Shown one piece after another: positions 1 to 13,800 of a stretch of DNA of 64,000 bases. The translations under genes were made by a program, and so were the position numbers. The stretch is from Phaseolus vulgaris (lineage: Eukaryota; Streptophyta; Magnoliopsida; Fabales; Fabaceae), in NCBI RefSeq assembly GCF_000499845.2, contig NC_023758.2, positions 39,202,108 to 39,266,107 of the forward strand, read 5' to 3'. Numbering within the stretch: the stretch's first letter is position 1; each line of letters opens with the position of its first letter. The notes under the pieces are model-generated. The model saw only the letters and a list, made by a program, of their open reading frames with translations. It was not told the DNA's origin and did no database searches.

Positions 1-388
1 AATACTGTCTATCACCTAAGGGATGCTTAAATTTGGTTTCTAAATTGTTGTTTCCTTGTAGTGAAAATAATGAACGTGATAGAAATCGTCCAGCCTCACA
101 CAACCATATAATAAGGAGGATGAAAGACTTAGAGGTTGTTTATTGATTTAATTGCAAATATGGGTCAAATTGGACTTTTGTTTATTTTTGTAGGCCCAAT
201 CAAAAGGACAACTCTAGGTTGAATGAATGTACAAACATATCAAAGAAGACCTCCAACTCATCAAAACATAAACAACTACTAGAAGAGGCCCAAGCACAAG
301 CCCAAGTGCAAGCCCAACAACTAGAAGATCAGAGCCCACAACTAGGTCTATGGTAAAGGAGATACAAGAGGATTGGAGATGCTGCTAC
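1..388 (+). mobile_element. 3' internal end of a Ty3/gypsy-type LTR retrotransposon (truncated by window edge)
   Basis: This lies directly upstream of the LTR at 389-1000. Around 325-365 the + strand reads PTTRSMVKEIQEDW, which resembles the GPxTRSRxKxxKE tail that ends many plant gypsy polyproteins. A Gln/Ala-rich low-complexity stretch (about 275-330) precedes it in another frame, so the reading frame is broken. No protease, RT or integrase motif is visible here, and the rest of the element would lie to the left of the window. The assignment rests on the tail motif plus the adjoining LTR. Confidence 0.5.
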
Positions 389-1000
389 TGATGGCAAAGA
401 AACATTTCTCTACATGTTTGAAGGAGCCAAGATCCTAGTTTAAATATTGTAGTAGAATTTATTTTCTTGTCAAAAGTAGAATATGAATTTTACTTGTAAT
501 ATTTTTCTAAATTGTAATTAGGATGGGATTAGGCATTAGGGTTTCTAAAAAACTCCTAATTAACCTAGGCCGGTCCATTAGATCTAAAAATGAGCACATG
601 TTACACACCATGTCACACCTTCCTTGTGAGCTCATTTTAGGCGTCAAATTCAAACCCATTCCATTTGATTTTTCCCACCATTTCTACTTGTTCAAATCCA
701 ACCCTCTCATGCTATATAAAGAGGTGATTGGTTCATGTATTTTCAAGATTAATGAATAAGTGAATTGCTGTCAAATTATTGTGCTAATTTCACTCTTGTC
801 TCTACCTCTTTAGGATAGACACTTAGTCTTCAAATTTCCACTAAATCAAGTGATTAGGTCTCACCTATCACTCTCCATACCTTACCTTCACCTTCAAGGA
901 ATCCACAAGCTCTACGTGAACTCCTTGTCCGCTGTAATCCATGAAGGTTCCACACTTCTCCACCAAGAAAACCAATCGGAATGAAGGCACAACTCCATCA
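389..1000 (+). mobile_element. 3' LTR of the gypsy-type element
   Basis: The segment begins TGATGG and ends CCATCA, a 6-bp terminal inverted repeat with TG..CA ends. It has a TATA-like box (CTATATAAAG, about 712-721) followed by the same 'catgtatttcaagatt' stretch seen downstream of the TATA box in the solo LTR at 26138-26848. It is therefore the same LTR family, 612 bp here. A short ORF in it (523-759) is not a gene. Confidence 0.6.
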
Positions 1001-3656
1001 GAACGAGTGTGTATTCAAAGATGAGAAAGGGTTGATGAAAGTAATGAAGAGATGAATGGTTGTGATGAAAGGGTATGAGGGATAATTTCATGAATGTTGT
1101 CTACTACACATAAGGTTACAATGTAAGCATTAAAAAAATACTTGGTTGAGTTACAAAATAAAGATTTTTTAGATAATGACGAAAAAGTTGCTTGTCTATA
1201 TAAGGAGTAGGATGAAACTGGGAGTTATGAAACTGAACCAAAATGCATCTATTCATAATCTTCATGGTGAAATATGGTTCAGTTGGAATAATATCAAAAC
1301 TGCATCATATTGCAAGAGAAGGTTGATGACGTGCTCACTACAACCCACTACATAAAATGGCTAAGCAACTTCAAATAGGATGGGTTAAGGCCAATGTTAA
1401 ATAGGATGTCTCAAGCAAATGTTATCAATGGCTTGTATATGTCAGTTTTATTTTCTTTTGCTGGTGTGGACTGATTGTATCATATATTAGAGTAAAAACT
1501 CAAATTTGTTCAGTAGTTAAAGTCAAACACAAAATGGAACTTATCCTAATGAAGTCATTCATCGAATCAGGACCAAGCAAATTATTCACCATATTGTAAA
1601 TAGGACAGAAAAATTAGCTATTATTCTAGTGAGTTGCATGTCTTGTGATTTTCCGCAACCATTCTTTGTTGAACTTAAGAACACAAGAATTGTGCAAGAA
1701 AATAGTCAGCAAAAAACAACTTTAACTTCGTAGGTGGTCAGAAATCTTCTACACGAGTGTTCTTTGTCTGTTTATGGTTATATTTTGACAATAGGCATAA
1801 CACTTAGCTATATCAAACTTGACCTGTAAATTATTTTCATTTCATGGAGGTTGTGTCCCCAAACTAGCTGAAATGCTAGTTAGAAGATAAAACTTGGTAG
1901 TTGGAAACTGTTAAATTAACATATTATATCATAAATCTTTGATAAAGTTTTAATAAATATAAAATAAAAGATTTAAATATGTTAATTTGAACTTATATTT
2001 TTTTCATAAACTAATCCCTTTATATATATATATATATATTGCTTTTAATTATTACACATTCTTTATTTTATATTATACTATTCAACTTTATTTTTAAAAA
2101 TCAATCTAATTTAAAATATAATAAAACTTATACTTTAAAATAGAAATCATACTTTGTTTGTATTAATCAATATAATAATTAAAAAGTGTATATGAAAAAC
2201 TATCTATCAATATCCTTATGTTTATATTGTAAATAATCTAATGATTAAAATAAATAATGTAATATAAAAAATTAATTTATTATCTATTGCTATGTAATAA
2301 AAAGTAATACTAAAAAGTTATCTTACATAAAAAATAATAAAAATTTATCTAATAAGTGAAAGAAAAGAAGATAACAACAAAAATAATAACAACAACAATA
2401 ATAATACTAATAATAATAACCTTCCTTGTATTAATAAAGGATCTAAAGATAAAAAGGAAACAAATATAAAAAACCAAAAACTAGCATCTTAAAGTAGCAT
2501 CTAAAAGAACTACAACCTTAAGAAAAAAATCTTCTATACTAAACATTGTTAATAAGATCACACAATTTTTTCACCTAGAAAAGAAAAACTAAAAGTTACC
2601 TGTGAAAAGTCTTACCCGACACCTTTAATTATCAAAATCCAAATAAATTGATTTGCAAGTCAATAATAATGCTGCTAATAATTATCCAATCAAACACGAA
2701 TCTATTTCTGTTAATCTCATTTATTGCCATGATTTCCGCCATTTTCAGATGGGAATGTTGCATTGTCTTGAATAGATATTACAATCAGAACAAAATAATG
2801 TCTTCTGTAACAGCACAAGAGCACAGATAAGTATATACTTCCGCCATGATCCTCTGAAATTATAAACTTTGTCTCTAATCAATGCCATGTTTTTCATGCA
2901 TATGGATAATGTTCACAGTAATTGCTCAGGAACCAATTATTAAGCTCACATTTGTTGTGCTGGATAGTTTCATTATTTCTCTCAGTGGGTCCAGCTAGTA
3001 TCATTATCATTAATGCAAGTATTGCAATAATAGGATGTCAAAAGAAGCTGGATTTATGATGTACCAAGAGAAAAATCAAGCATTGGAAACATGATTGAAG
3101 TTTGAAGCATGTAGACTCTCCCTTTTTTCCTCCCACCTTCCATATTATCGAGTCTTGAATAACAGTACAGGTTTTGCCATCTGCTAGTGGAGGCAACCAA
3201 AGGCTGCACATCAAAACGATTTAACATAAATATTAGTAGAAAATACAAACTTCAAAAGGACCGAGTCTTGAAGGTTCCATATTCCAATGTAGCAACCACT
3301 AACTTTGAAGTAAAAGCTACTACTAAGAAGTATTAGTAGTGGATGATCATACAAAACTATGCAGTTGGGAAAGCAATAATGCGTGACAGACACTGGCAAT
3401 TAACTCATAGAAGCATATATCTATACACCAAATCAGTTGACAAAAAAGGGTTATAGAGAGATTAGAAACCAAGGACATTCTTTCAATCATATTCTGGAGA
3501 GAAAAAGAATAGAAGATGTCATTTCTGATTCTAATTAATAGGGGTGGCTATCAGATGCCATGCATGTTTGAACATGAACGCAAGGCTGTCCAACTGTGAT
3601 AGAGAGATTATTACCAAGGACATTTTGAGGTTCAAAGTAGGAGTGGAGATGGCATT
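1001..3656. other. Gene-free AT-rich interval (part is 3' flank of the auxin receptor gene)
   Basis: I see no conserved coding sequence. The interval includes a TA microsatellite at about 2022-2038 and an (aat)-rich patch at about 2380-2420. Short ORFs at 2648-2830 and 3054-3399 lack family similarity and have no coding look. The 3' untranslated region of the minus-strand gene ending at 3657 probably occupies the last few hundred bases. Confidence 0.5.
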
Positions 3657-6600
3657 TCAAAGAGTGAGAACAAAAGGAGGGGCATCCCTTCTAGGCCCAG
3701 CAACAGAACGATAGACATAAACCTTCTTAGCATGTTGAGTGTCGTAGCTTTCTTCCTTTATGACTTCAACATTCAACCTAGGCTTCTGCTTGGCCAACAA
3801 TCTAACCCCATTCATTGTCACTTCACAGTCTGACATCCACAGCGACCTCATTGACTCATACTTCCACAAACCTGCCAGAAGTGCTCCGTTGCCAAATGGA
3901 CAGTCCCTTACCTCAAGTTTCCTCAGCTTTGGACAGCCATCCAGAACACAGCTCATGCCCCAATCACTGCTTCCAGCAAAAGCCACGGAAAGAGTTTCCA
4001 AGTTTTTTGCATACTTTCCTATGTACTCAAAAGTTAGGTCAGTTAGATAACCTGATAATGCAAGCCTCTGGAGTTTCCTGCAAGTCTTAACAACAGCTCC
4101 AAAGGCCTCGTCCATAGCATCTTGTGTCAAGTAATCTCGCTGACCAGGGTGCATGATGCACAGTCGAAAATGAGTAAAGTCAGGACAGTTTTGTACAACA
4201 GTAGCAACAGCAGCATTGGTCATTTGACGGCAAAAGTAGAGAACATAGTGAAGTCTAGGGCACCCTTGAGAGACTGCAATAAACCCTGATTCAGTAACTC
4301 CATGAGCAATGCCCTCATCAAAGGGATCTGCAGGAAAAACACGCAGTTCCTCAAGCAATGGACAGTGTGATCCAACCGCTTCTAGCCCCTTGTCTTCAAC
4401 TGTGTCCACAACCTGTCAGATATTTAACGAGTAAGGTGCATGTCCCAATACATTTTCATTAGCAGGCAAAGGAAATTTGATAAATATATGCCATCCCATG
4501 CACCATAACTTGGAATCACAACCATTTTAAATTCAACATGCATTTTGCACAATCTGACAAGTATCTATTTGAATGTTAGACCTTAGAACTATCAAGGGCA
4601 ATTGTTTAAGTTAAATATTAAATGGTTCATAAAATATTATCATAAATTTAGGGAGAGAAAGTGGACATGAATTCCAAATATTTATCAGTCTAGTCTTTGT
4701 TCACAGATGGTAACCATGTGAGACAAAGACAAACTTTCAATTCTACCTAATGCATGAAATAAAACTTAAACATGTGGGCTTCTGTTTGTGAAAACTTCAA
4801 TATCAATGAAACCATGAGATGAAGAACACAATAAAAAGTCATACCCAGAGACGCTGAAGCTTAGGGCAGTGAACAAGAAGCTTAGCAAGATCATCACTGT
4901 TAAGAGGAGCATAACTAAAATTCAAGAAAGTTAGATTTGTGCAAGCAGAGTACAGAACTGGGAGATATTGTGCCGTAGCTACCCATAATCCCGAAAGGGT
5001 GTGAAGATTTGTACAATTTTTGAATGCACTTCCAAGCTCTGAGGACTGCTGTGCTGTCAGCTCTTGTGAAAATGAGCCAGTACCAAGCTCACCTAACTGA
5101 GGAGCATGAACAAGAAGCCTTTGCAATTGTTCCAGTGTTACACTTTTGTTAACCTTCAAAGTCTTTAATGATTTGCACCTACTGACAAGTTTCTCAAGTG
5201 CATCAAAATTTACATCGTTGTGAAGATTGGCAAAGTTCAATACTTCCAATGATGTGAAGCTTTCAGGAAAACAACTCAACCAATTGCCGTTCTTATCTTC
5301 AATACCATTCTCTTGTATGTCAAGTTCAGTTAAATTCCTGTATTCACGTAGAATGCAGAAGATTATGTATTGGTCAAAGGAAAAAGTAAACAAAGAAAGT
5401 GATCATAATGAAAACAATACCTATTTTCCAGTACTTGATATGGAAGAACCATGAGTAGAGATTTTGAAATCCATAAGAAAGATTATAAAGCTACCAAAAA
5501 GATATAGTTTTAATTAAAGTAAGCAGCAATTTTCAAACTTTTATGCTCCCAGTTATAAATTTGATCTACTTACACAAGATCCCTTGCCAGCTTATACATA
5601 CTTATGGTTAAACAGCTGAACGTACAATATGGGGCTGCCCTATCACTTCATAATATACTTATGTAATAGAGCAAGCACAATTTCTACAGAGTATTTATAA
5701 TTGTACAATATTTTTTAAAAAAAGAAAAAAAAAAACATATAGTCAACACTCGTAGAACACAGGCTGTGTCCACATGATGCATAATTGCACTGTATTCCAA
5801 TAAACCAATCTCTGAATTAATGGGAAATTCCCATTCTTGAACATGCATTATAGAATTTCTCATAGTGAAATAGTCATATCAACTTTTCTCCAGCTAAAGA
5901 ATAAATAGCATCTCAAGCATACAACTACAACCAATCTTAGCAAAAGTCTACTGGAGCAGCACAAATGAGAAGGCCACCTTCTAGAGAAATAAAAGTCCAT
6001 TGATTCCCCGTGTCTTACCTGCTTTTTCTATGGTATATATAAGGAATATTACCATGCTACCACTCAATTGATGCTCAAATGTTAATTTCGTCATACAAAA
6101 AAAGAAGTGGCCCTCATCAAAAACAGTTCTGTAGCGGGATTCTGTTTCCAATCGCAACAAAATTCACAAACATCTCAACACTAATATTTCGTAACAAAGC
6201 ATAACATATGAAAATGCCAAACAAGAAGGAAATCAAGAGGGAAAAATCTAAAAGAATTAATTAATTAAAGGTAAGATCAAACTTGAAGGTCAAAACTGAG
6301 TAAAAATAGCTTCAACAACATGACCAATTAATAAAATTGGTTAAAAGAGGCAATCTAAACTCGAGAATCAAATCAAATTTTTAAAACTGTTAAAAAGTAA
6401 AACCAAGAATTATCTGTATAACATCATCCAAAAGTTAAAAGCAGAGATCTCATATCAAAACAGTAACATCATCACATGAAAAGAGAGTGATGAGAGAAAC
6501 AAAAGCATTAACAGAAAACATGCCAACTTCACCAGTGATTCATTACAAGAACACCATTCTCTCCAGAAAACCAATCAAACCATGTAGATTACAAACAAAA

Positions 6601-7198
6601 TATTAATAATAGCCAAAAGTAAAATTAAAATCCTCAAAGAATCCCAAATTCATTGTATTTACTGGATATGACTCAAGTAATACAAGAGTTTAAAGACAAA
6701 TGACTCTTACTTGCAATTAGTGGCGATTGAAGCCATCCCATCAGTGCTGAATCCGTCACAGCTGAGAAGGGAAAGGGCCTTGAAATTGGGGAATGAGAGA
6801 GCCAGAAACTCCAAGCTCTCATCAGTAACAGTCATCCTCTTGAGCCTCAACTCTTCAAGCCAAGGGTACTTCTCAGCAAACACCACCAGCCATGAGTGAA
6901 TATTAGCACCCCAATTTGCAGGAACCAAGTTGAAGTCAGAAAAACGAGGTTTCCCTTTCAGTGTGACACTTCGAATGTTTGGGAACCTGCGAGTTAGGAT
7001 CTCAGGAGACACAGAATAGCAGTTACCTATGAACACACTCCTCCTTGACCATCTCTCGGCGTTATACCACTCTTTGCAAACCAAAGAAACTGAGCTTTTG
7101 TCCTTCCGAGATTTTAACATCCCGAGAATTCTCTCCAACACCTCATCGGGAAAAGTGGAGTTTGATTTTTTATTCTCCTTCTTTCTCCTACACTCCAT
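3657..7198 (-). CDS. TIR1/AFB-type auxin co-receptor F-box LRR protein, probably AFB6-like
   Basis: The product is predicted to be the substrate-binding F-box subunit of an SCF ubiquitin ligase, which binds auxin together with Aux/IAA repressors in the nucleus. There are three exons: 7198-6711, 5337-4845 and 4412-3657. Donors are GTAAGA and GTATGA, both acceptors end in CAG, and the joined frame is 578 aa, the normal family length. The F-box is at residues 15-57 ([10 protein letters not shown]..), and LRRs follow to the C-terminus ([12 protein letters not shown]). The family signatures [13 protein letters not shown] (81-93), [17 protein letters not shown] and LEVRDCPFG are present. The ATG at 7198 is used; an in-frame TTG two codons upstream is not a start. 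Residue 85 is Arg where TIR1 has His78. The miR393 site is degenerate. The N-terminus is longer and more basic than in TIR1. The AFB6-clade placement is from remembered similarity to poplar-type sequences; TIR1/AFB membership itself is secure. Confidence 0.93.
3836..3857 (-). promoter_or_regulatory. Degenerate miR393 target position in the AFB-like gene
   Basis: In TIR1/AFB2/AFB3 the codons for (E)xMRSLWM form the miR393 target. The same codons here have 6 differences from the perfect 22-nt complement. They include mismatches opposite miRNA positions 5 and 8, a G:U at position 11 and a mismatch at 13. The amino acids are kept but the RNA site is not, so cleavage by miR393 is unlikely. Confidence 0.6.
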
Positions 7199-7830
7199 CT
7201 TCAACTCAAGAATAGAGAGACAAAAAAAGAGCCAAATTTTCAGGCTCCTTATGAATCAACAATGAGATTTGTAAGCAGCCACCTTGTCAAATTATGGTAA
7301 AGCGACCAATGAAAAAGGAAGACTCAAACAAAGTTACAAAGTGAAATTAGGGAGCAGAAAAAGTATCAGGTACAAGGAAAACGGTTTGCAGAGAGAAGCA
7401 AATTGTCAATGACAATAACAAATTCCCAAAAAAATATAAAGCAGAGAAAGAAAAGAAAGAAATTTGCTGAGTGAACTCTCCGAAGTTGAAAAAACCTGCT
7501 GCTATGTACCCTTCACTCTTCAACTACAAAGGTACCTTCTTTCAGCCATGTTTTCTCTTTGAACACAAGAAAAACACATAGGGCATTCAGAACTGAAATA
7601 AAAATTTAGAGACCCAAATGGGCATGATGGAATATGAGATCGGTAAGAGGTGGAAGGAGATCCAGAAGCTGTATATTTATATGGGTGTATGTGAGAGGAG
7701 ATGGGAGAGAGAAAAGGTTAGGTCAGTGAAAATTGGGATCTTTTCCCCTGAACCGAAGCTCTCAAATCACTTGTACCTTATGATGAGTGATGAGGCCAAC
7801 GACCATAGGCACTGATCACCCACGGCGTAT
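7199..7830 (-). promoter_or_regulatory. 5' leader and probable core promoter of the AFB-like gene
   Basis: Upstream of the ATG at 7198 the sequence is purine/pyrimidine-biased leader-like DNA. A TATA-like box, ATATAAATATA on the minus strand (7682-7672), would place transcription start near 7640-7650 and give a leader of about 450 nt. I cannot exclude an intron in the leader. The box position is seen; its function is inferred. Confidence 0.4.
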
Positions 7831-10800
7831 TATAACAAAAGTAGAGGATCAGAAAAAGACGGAAGAAATAAAGTTTTCATCTTTGAAGAAGATTGGTTGC
7901 AGTTAAGAAGAAGACAGAGAAAACGCACAAGATAAGAGTCAAGTGATTGAGAAAAATTAGTCATAAAATATTGATAAAAATAGAAAGATACTAAGGATGT
8001 TTTTACTGTTCGGTGTTTTGTAGGAATAAAAGGTATAACCATTTTTTAATTTTAATAAAATAGTTGTTTGGTTCTTTATTTTTATCTATTTCTTTCTCAT
8101 TTAATATAATAAATATATGCATAAATTAGTTAAAAATTATAATAAAAAGAAAAAATATAAAGATGGTTTTCTTATTGTATGTCCTTGACACATTTTAATA
8201 ATTATTAAAAATTATTTCTTATATCATATTTTATATAGGTGTGAAAGTAACTTATAATTAATTTTAATTTTATATTATTTTTTATTTCTAACTCTTTCTT
8301 TTCTTATGTCAACAAATAAGATATGGCAACATTATTTTAATATAGCAAAAATCGAAATAATTCAAACCTTTAACATTTGATTCTTTTAGATTATATAATT
8401 AATTTCAATCAATTAAGTCAAGTTGCACCATACACTTTTCTATTGATTCAATAAATTTTTTAGACTAAAACTAAACCCAACTGTATCATAAATATCTTAA
8501 TCACATTTATAAGAGAAATTTGTTTTCCAGTTACATGTGATTGTTATGGATAAGAAACTTAAATAATATAATTAGTAATATATTCCAAGAGAATAGACTA
8601 ATGGAAAGAAAATATGTTTGGTCAACTAATCTATAAATTACCCAAAAAATTTATTAGCTGATTTATTAAACTGAAAGTGTTTATTATAGTTAATTAATAA
8701 GCTAGCTAATGAATGAAAAATTACATTAAAAATATGTTTGGTTACTTGATTTCTAAATTGAAAAAACAAAACAAAATAATATAATAGGGATAAAATTAAA
8801 AGAAAACACAAAACAAGTTAATTATCTTCATAAACTAATGGAAAAAAACGTATAAAAAAATTAAAAATTAATAATAGAAACAGACTAATTTATAACTAGA
8901 CACTAACTTTCCTATTTTTTCTTTTTAATAACAGATAATTCTTGTTATTAAGTTGCATAGTAATATTTATGTGAAAAGTTTATAAAAACTAGACATACTA
9001 ATTCATAAAAGATAAAAGAGTGAATGACAATCTATTCACACTTTTAAGGATTTTTTTTGGGGAGTTAGTTAAATGATTGTGGCTATTTAAAGTGAATTAA
9101 GTAATTGATTTTTGTTATGAAATCTCCAATTAGTTTTTAATTAATAATTGTGAAAATATTATAAAACACTTTTTAAAATAATATAGTGTTAGTGAAATAT
9201 CAATAATTAGGGACTTCTTAAAAAAATAACAATAAATTAACACAAAGGTATTTTCCAAAAAATTAAAAAAAAATGAGAATAAATATGAATTCTTAAGCAT
9301 GTTATTACACTATCAATACTTAAACACTGTCTATATTTTTCTGGTAATATAATAACTTTATAATCTCATCCTTTACAAACTAAAAGTAAATAATAGCCAC
9401 TAACAAAATTCTAGTTTTAATATTTTAGGTTATTCTTTTTATTTATTTAAAAATAAAAGTCTACACATGCCTAAGCTATCAATTTTTTTTTAGGAATACT
9501 CAGCTATTGGTTCTCCCTAATTTATCAAAAGATTATAATTAATGAATAAATAAAAAATATTTTTACCGAAACTGTGTGCGGCTTTTCCACGATGAAAAAA
9601 CTTATATTTTAAAAAAGTCAAATTTATAAGTTGTTGGTAAAGTTAAAAGAAAAAATTTACAGGAGAATATCCTTTAATGTTTAATAAGTTAATAGGAGTT
9701 AGAGAAATTATAAAACGTACAAGTATAAAAGTGAATAAGAAGTTGAGTGAATATTTTGTGTAATTTCTTTAAGATATTATGTCATTTTGGTTAATATTTT
9801 ACATTTTTGTGTCATGTTGTTTTAGGACAAGATATTTGAGGGTCCCGTTGTTTTGTCTATTATGATTTAGTTTATTTTTGTTGAGATTTACAATAATTCT
9901 AATGGAGTTTTTATGAAACCATTATCAAAGACTTTATCTTTATTAAAGAATTTTTTATTTTTTTTTAATTTCCTAAAATTTAGAATTTTTATCTGGTTTT
10001 ACTTGTTATTTTAAATTTCAATTTCCTGTTTGGTTCACCTTTATAGTTCTGAAGTCGGTATTATGCACGTTAGTAGATTTGAAGGGAATGCTTGTTTGGT
10101 GGGAGACCTATTAACAATGGCGAAGAGTTTTAGTTGTTGCTTGCCATGGAAACTCAAGAAAAAACTAAATAAATAAAATTATTTCACTTTTTTTTTCTCA
10201 AATTTCTTATTTTTAATGACATTTTCTGAAAATGTCTTATAATAACCAAACACATGTTTTCGACTTTATTTTCTATTTTCTTTGAAAATGAAAAAAAAAA
10301 CTCAAAATAAACATCTCATTGTGAGAATAATACTTTATCTTTTCGCTATTATTGTGTAGGTGGTTTTTTTATTGGAAAAATTATTTGAATTAAAAAAAAA
10401 GTAGTCATTTAAAGAATAAAATTATAAGAAATTAGATTTTTTTAAAATTTAAATCTTTCTAAGTTTTTTTAAATTTAAATTTTCAGCTTAAAATAAATAT
10501 CTGTTAAATTTGTTATGTTTTAATATTATAAAGGATAAAATTGGAAAATTAAATTTGTATTAAAAACATATAATTTCTTTATATACTGTTATAGATTAAT
10601 CGTTTTTAATGTTCCATTTTTTCATTTTTAAATAATTTTTAACATTTCAATATTTTAAATCCAAAATATAATTTGTATATTTAATAATATTTCTTTATCA
10701 TTAATTATAATTATATTACATTTATGGAAATATTTATTTTAATAAAATTACTCATTTAAATTTAGTCTTTATATTTGAATAAACTTATCTTTTTAGTCTC

Positions 10801-13800
10801 AACACTCACAAAATCCTTTACTTTAGTTTTTATATAAATTATTTTAGTTCCTGTGAATTTAAACGACAAGGACCAGAAAATTAAAAATAATATATAAAGA
10901 GAGAGACTAAATGAAATTGAAATGTTATTAGGAATTAAAAGTTGATGGTTGTTAAAGTATAAGAAGCAAAAGATGAAATCGATATCACTGTGTAAGTATA
11001 AAGCAAAATATTTTCATTACACAACTCAAAATATTAACATTTTAATTTAATTTATTTTACTTTTTAATTTAAAATACTAATATATATTATTATTGTAATA
11101 TACGGTTTCAAAGATCGTGGAAGGAATAACATGACCAATATAATTTTCATAAATCTCTTGGATACAAAATTTTTAACGTAATTATGATACCTAATTTTAT
11201 CTAAAAATAAAAAATTAACTTGATAACCTATTTTAATATAAGAAATCAATTATAATCTTATAAATAGACACCAATTATAATAAATGTGTGAATTAAACCA
11301 TATTTCTTACACTCACGTATCTGCATGAAAACCAACCAAACATCAAAGATAGTATAATATCATTAATAAGAATTAGCATTAATTTAGAAAGTTTAAGAGA
11401 GAAACGATAACTTTTTCACGTAATAACAATTATTATTAAAGTAGTTGTCAAGTGAATATTTTTTTTACGTCAAAAATAGTTTTTTATGTCGTCCATGTAA
11501 CTAAATAAGTATTTAAACCAATTTATTTAATATTTAATTAGTAATGACATTTTTTTTACAACTAAAAAGATCAAATTACTTGTACTAAATAAAATAAGAA
11601 AATAAAATTCAGCATCACGTGTTTCCAGCTTTTTGCATTTATAAAATGCCACGTGTCTCTAGTTAAACTAGAAGAAAGTACACTACAGGCTGTGTGGATA
11701 ACAGGTAGAGGTCACTAGTAACAAATTATTTGATCAAAAAAATTAAAGTTCATAATTCGATGTTTATGGTTAAATTATTATCCTTAATCATAGATATTCG
11801 AGTCTATTAGTTGTGCCAATTAATGATTTCATATGTTTATATGCATAGTTCATTGTAATAATTTATTTAAAAGGAGGGAAATGCAATATAAAAAAACAAG
11901 TGACGGAAGCAAGAGGAAAGGGAATGGCTAGACTCAACTATGAATTAAGTGTTTTATGGGTGTGACATTAGTTAATGCCTTTTGATATGTTTGTTAAAAA
12001 AATATCTATCCTCTAAATACTTTTTATTTATTTTTTATTTAACTTTGATTTAATTCCTTTATAATTAAAACCAAAATAATTTATGTTGGATTAGGGTGGT
12101 GTTCAACATCAATTAGAGAACCAACAAAGTATAATATGAAGTAGTTAACAATAGTTAGAACTTAGAGTCATTAAGATAAAAAGTTGAAAATCACTAATTG
12201 AATCTTACTCGTCTTTTTGACATATCCACCTCTCACCAAACAACTCTTTGGAACAACCCACAAGATGAAAATGACAATAAATTGTTTATAGATGCATTGA
12301 ATGTACATTTCCTCTTCGATTGGAAACCTCTAACTAATCAGAGATAAAATAGTTCAATAGACCTCTATGAGCACGAAAAAGCATATAAGATATAAGTCAA
12401 CCTCTACTTCATTAATATTGTAATTTTGTGTAAGGTTTTTCCCCCAAGCTCAAAGTAGTGGCCTTGCAATAATATTATGATTTTCCCACAAACTTTATTG
12501 ACTTATTCCAAACATAGAGTTTAAAGTTCATTTTGCAATATGTTGACATCACACTACAACCTTGACAGCAGGGGATACCAAACTCCTTCATAAATTTATG
12601 AAGCAATAAGGTATTCCTTAATGTATGGGGCCTTACACTTGACATGAAAATGCATTCACTAATGACTGAGCTACAAATTAGGCTTTTATAGACATTTTGT
12701 ACACCATCATCCTAAAGGAATGAACAAGTTGAGAGTTTGACTATCCAACTACATTCAACTTGAAGAAAATGTTGAATGGTGAATTTTTTCGAGATCAAAC
12801 GTTTACCACTAATCCAACAATTATAGTTAATAGTCAAAGTACAACTTTTTATACCTAAGAGTTTAGTTTAAGCACCATGATTTGATTTAGGTATGACTCA
12901 TCTAACTTTCGTCATAGGACAATTGATACAACCTACAACAATCTTCTCTCTTGGCTTTGACTCCAATTGAAACAAGTTCACTATAAAAGTGGGTAAAATA
13001 AAGTCTATAAGACTTTTTTGCAAGTACTTGGTATATGGTTTTATATGAGCATCTATACAAAAAGTAAAAGTGTAAAAGGATAAAAAGAGTTTGATTTATA
13101 CAGTTTCACCTCAACTCTTAGGTTACGTCAAGTTCTCCTTTGAGAAACTTTTAAATAGTTTCACTATAATCAAATTGATTACAAAATGAGTACACAATGT
13201 CACCCTTAGTAAACACAAGTACACAAAGTAACTTTTGACAAACACTTTTAATATCTCTTTAAGACTAAGAACATTAAGTATTCTTCACTACCACTCCTGG
13301 CTACAACACAAAAAATATTTAAAGAAAAACTATAATAATAACTCTCTCTCACAGAGTGGATAAATAATAATATGTGCATGATTGAGATTATAACTTCACT
13401 AGGTGAATGCATGACTAGGTTCTCTCTCAACTGCTAAACTTTATAACAAAGGCTTTCTATATGTTTTAGATAGGAAGATTACAAGAATTGTTGTGTGTTA
13501 TAGTTGTTTCTTGTACATTCCCTATCTTTTGTCTTTTATAGTCTTCAACTTTGATATTCTTTTATGATTTGGTATATACTCATCATACTTCATATTATGT
13601 ACTAATCAGATGATGAACTCTAAACCAATGCAAAGTTATTGTCTCCATACAATAGATGACAATGAAATTTTTAGCAAATGATAGGAACATAATAACTGTC
13701 AAATCCGACTTGAAAAAGGCCAAATAATGTTACACTTGTAACTTATAAAATATCACCTCATACTTTGAATACCCCAAAGGTGGAAAGTACAAAAGTAACA

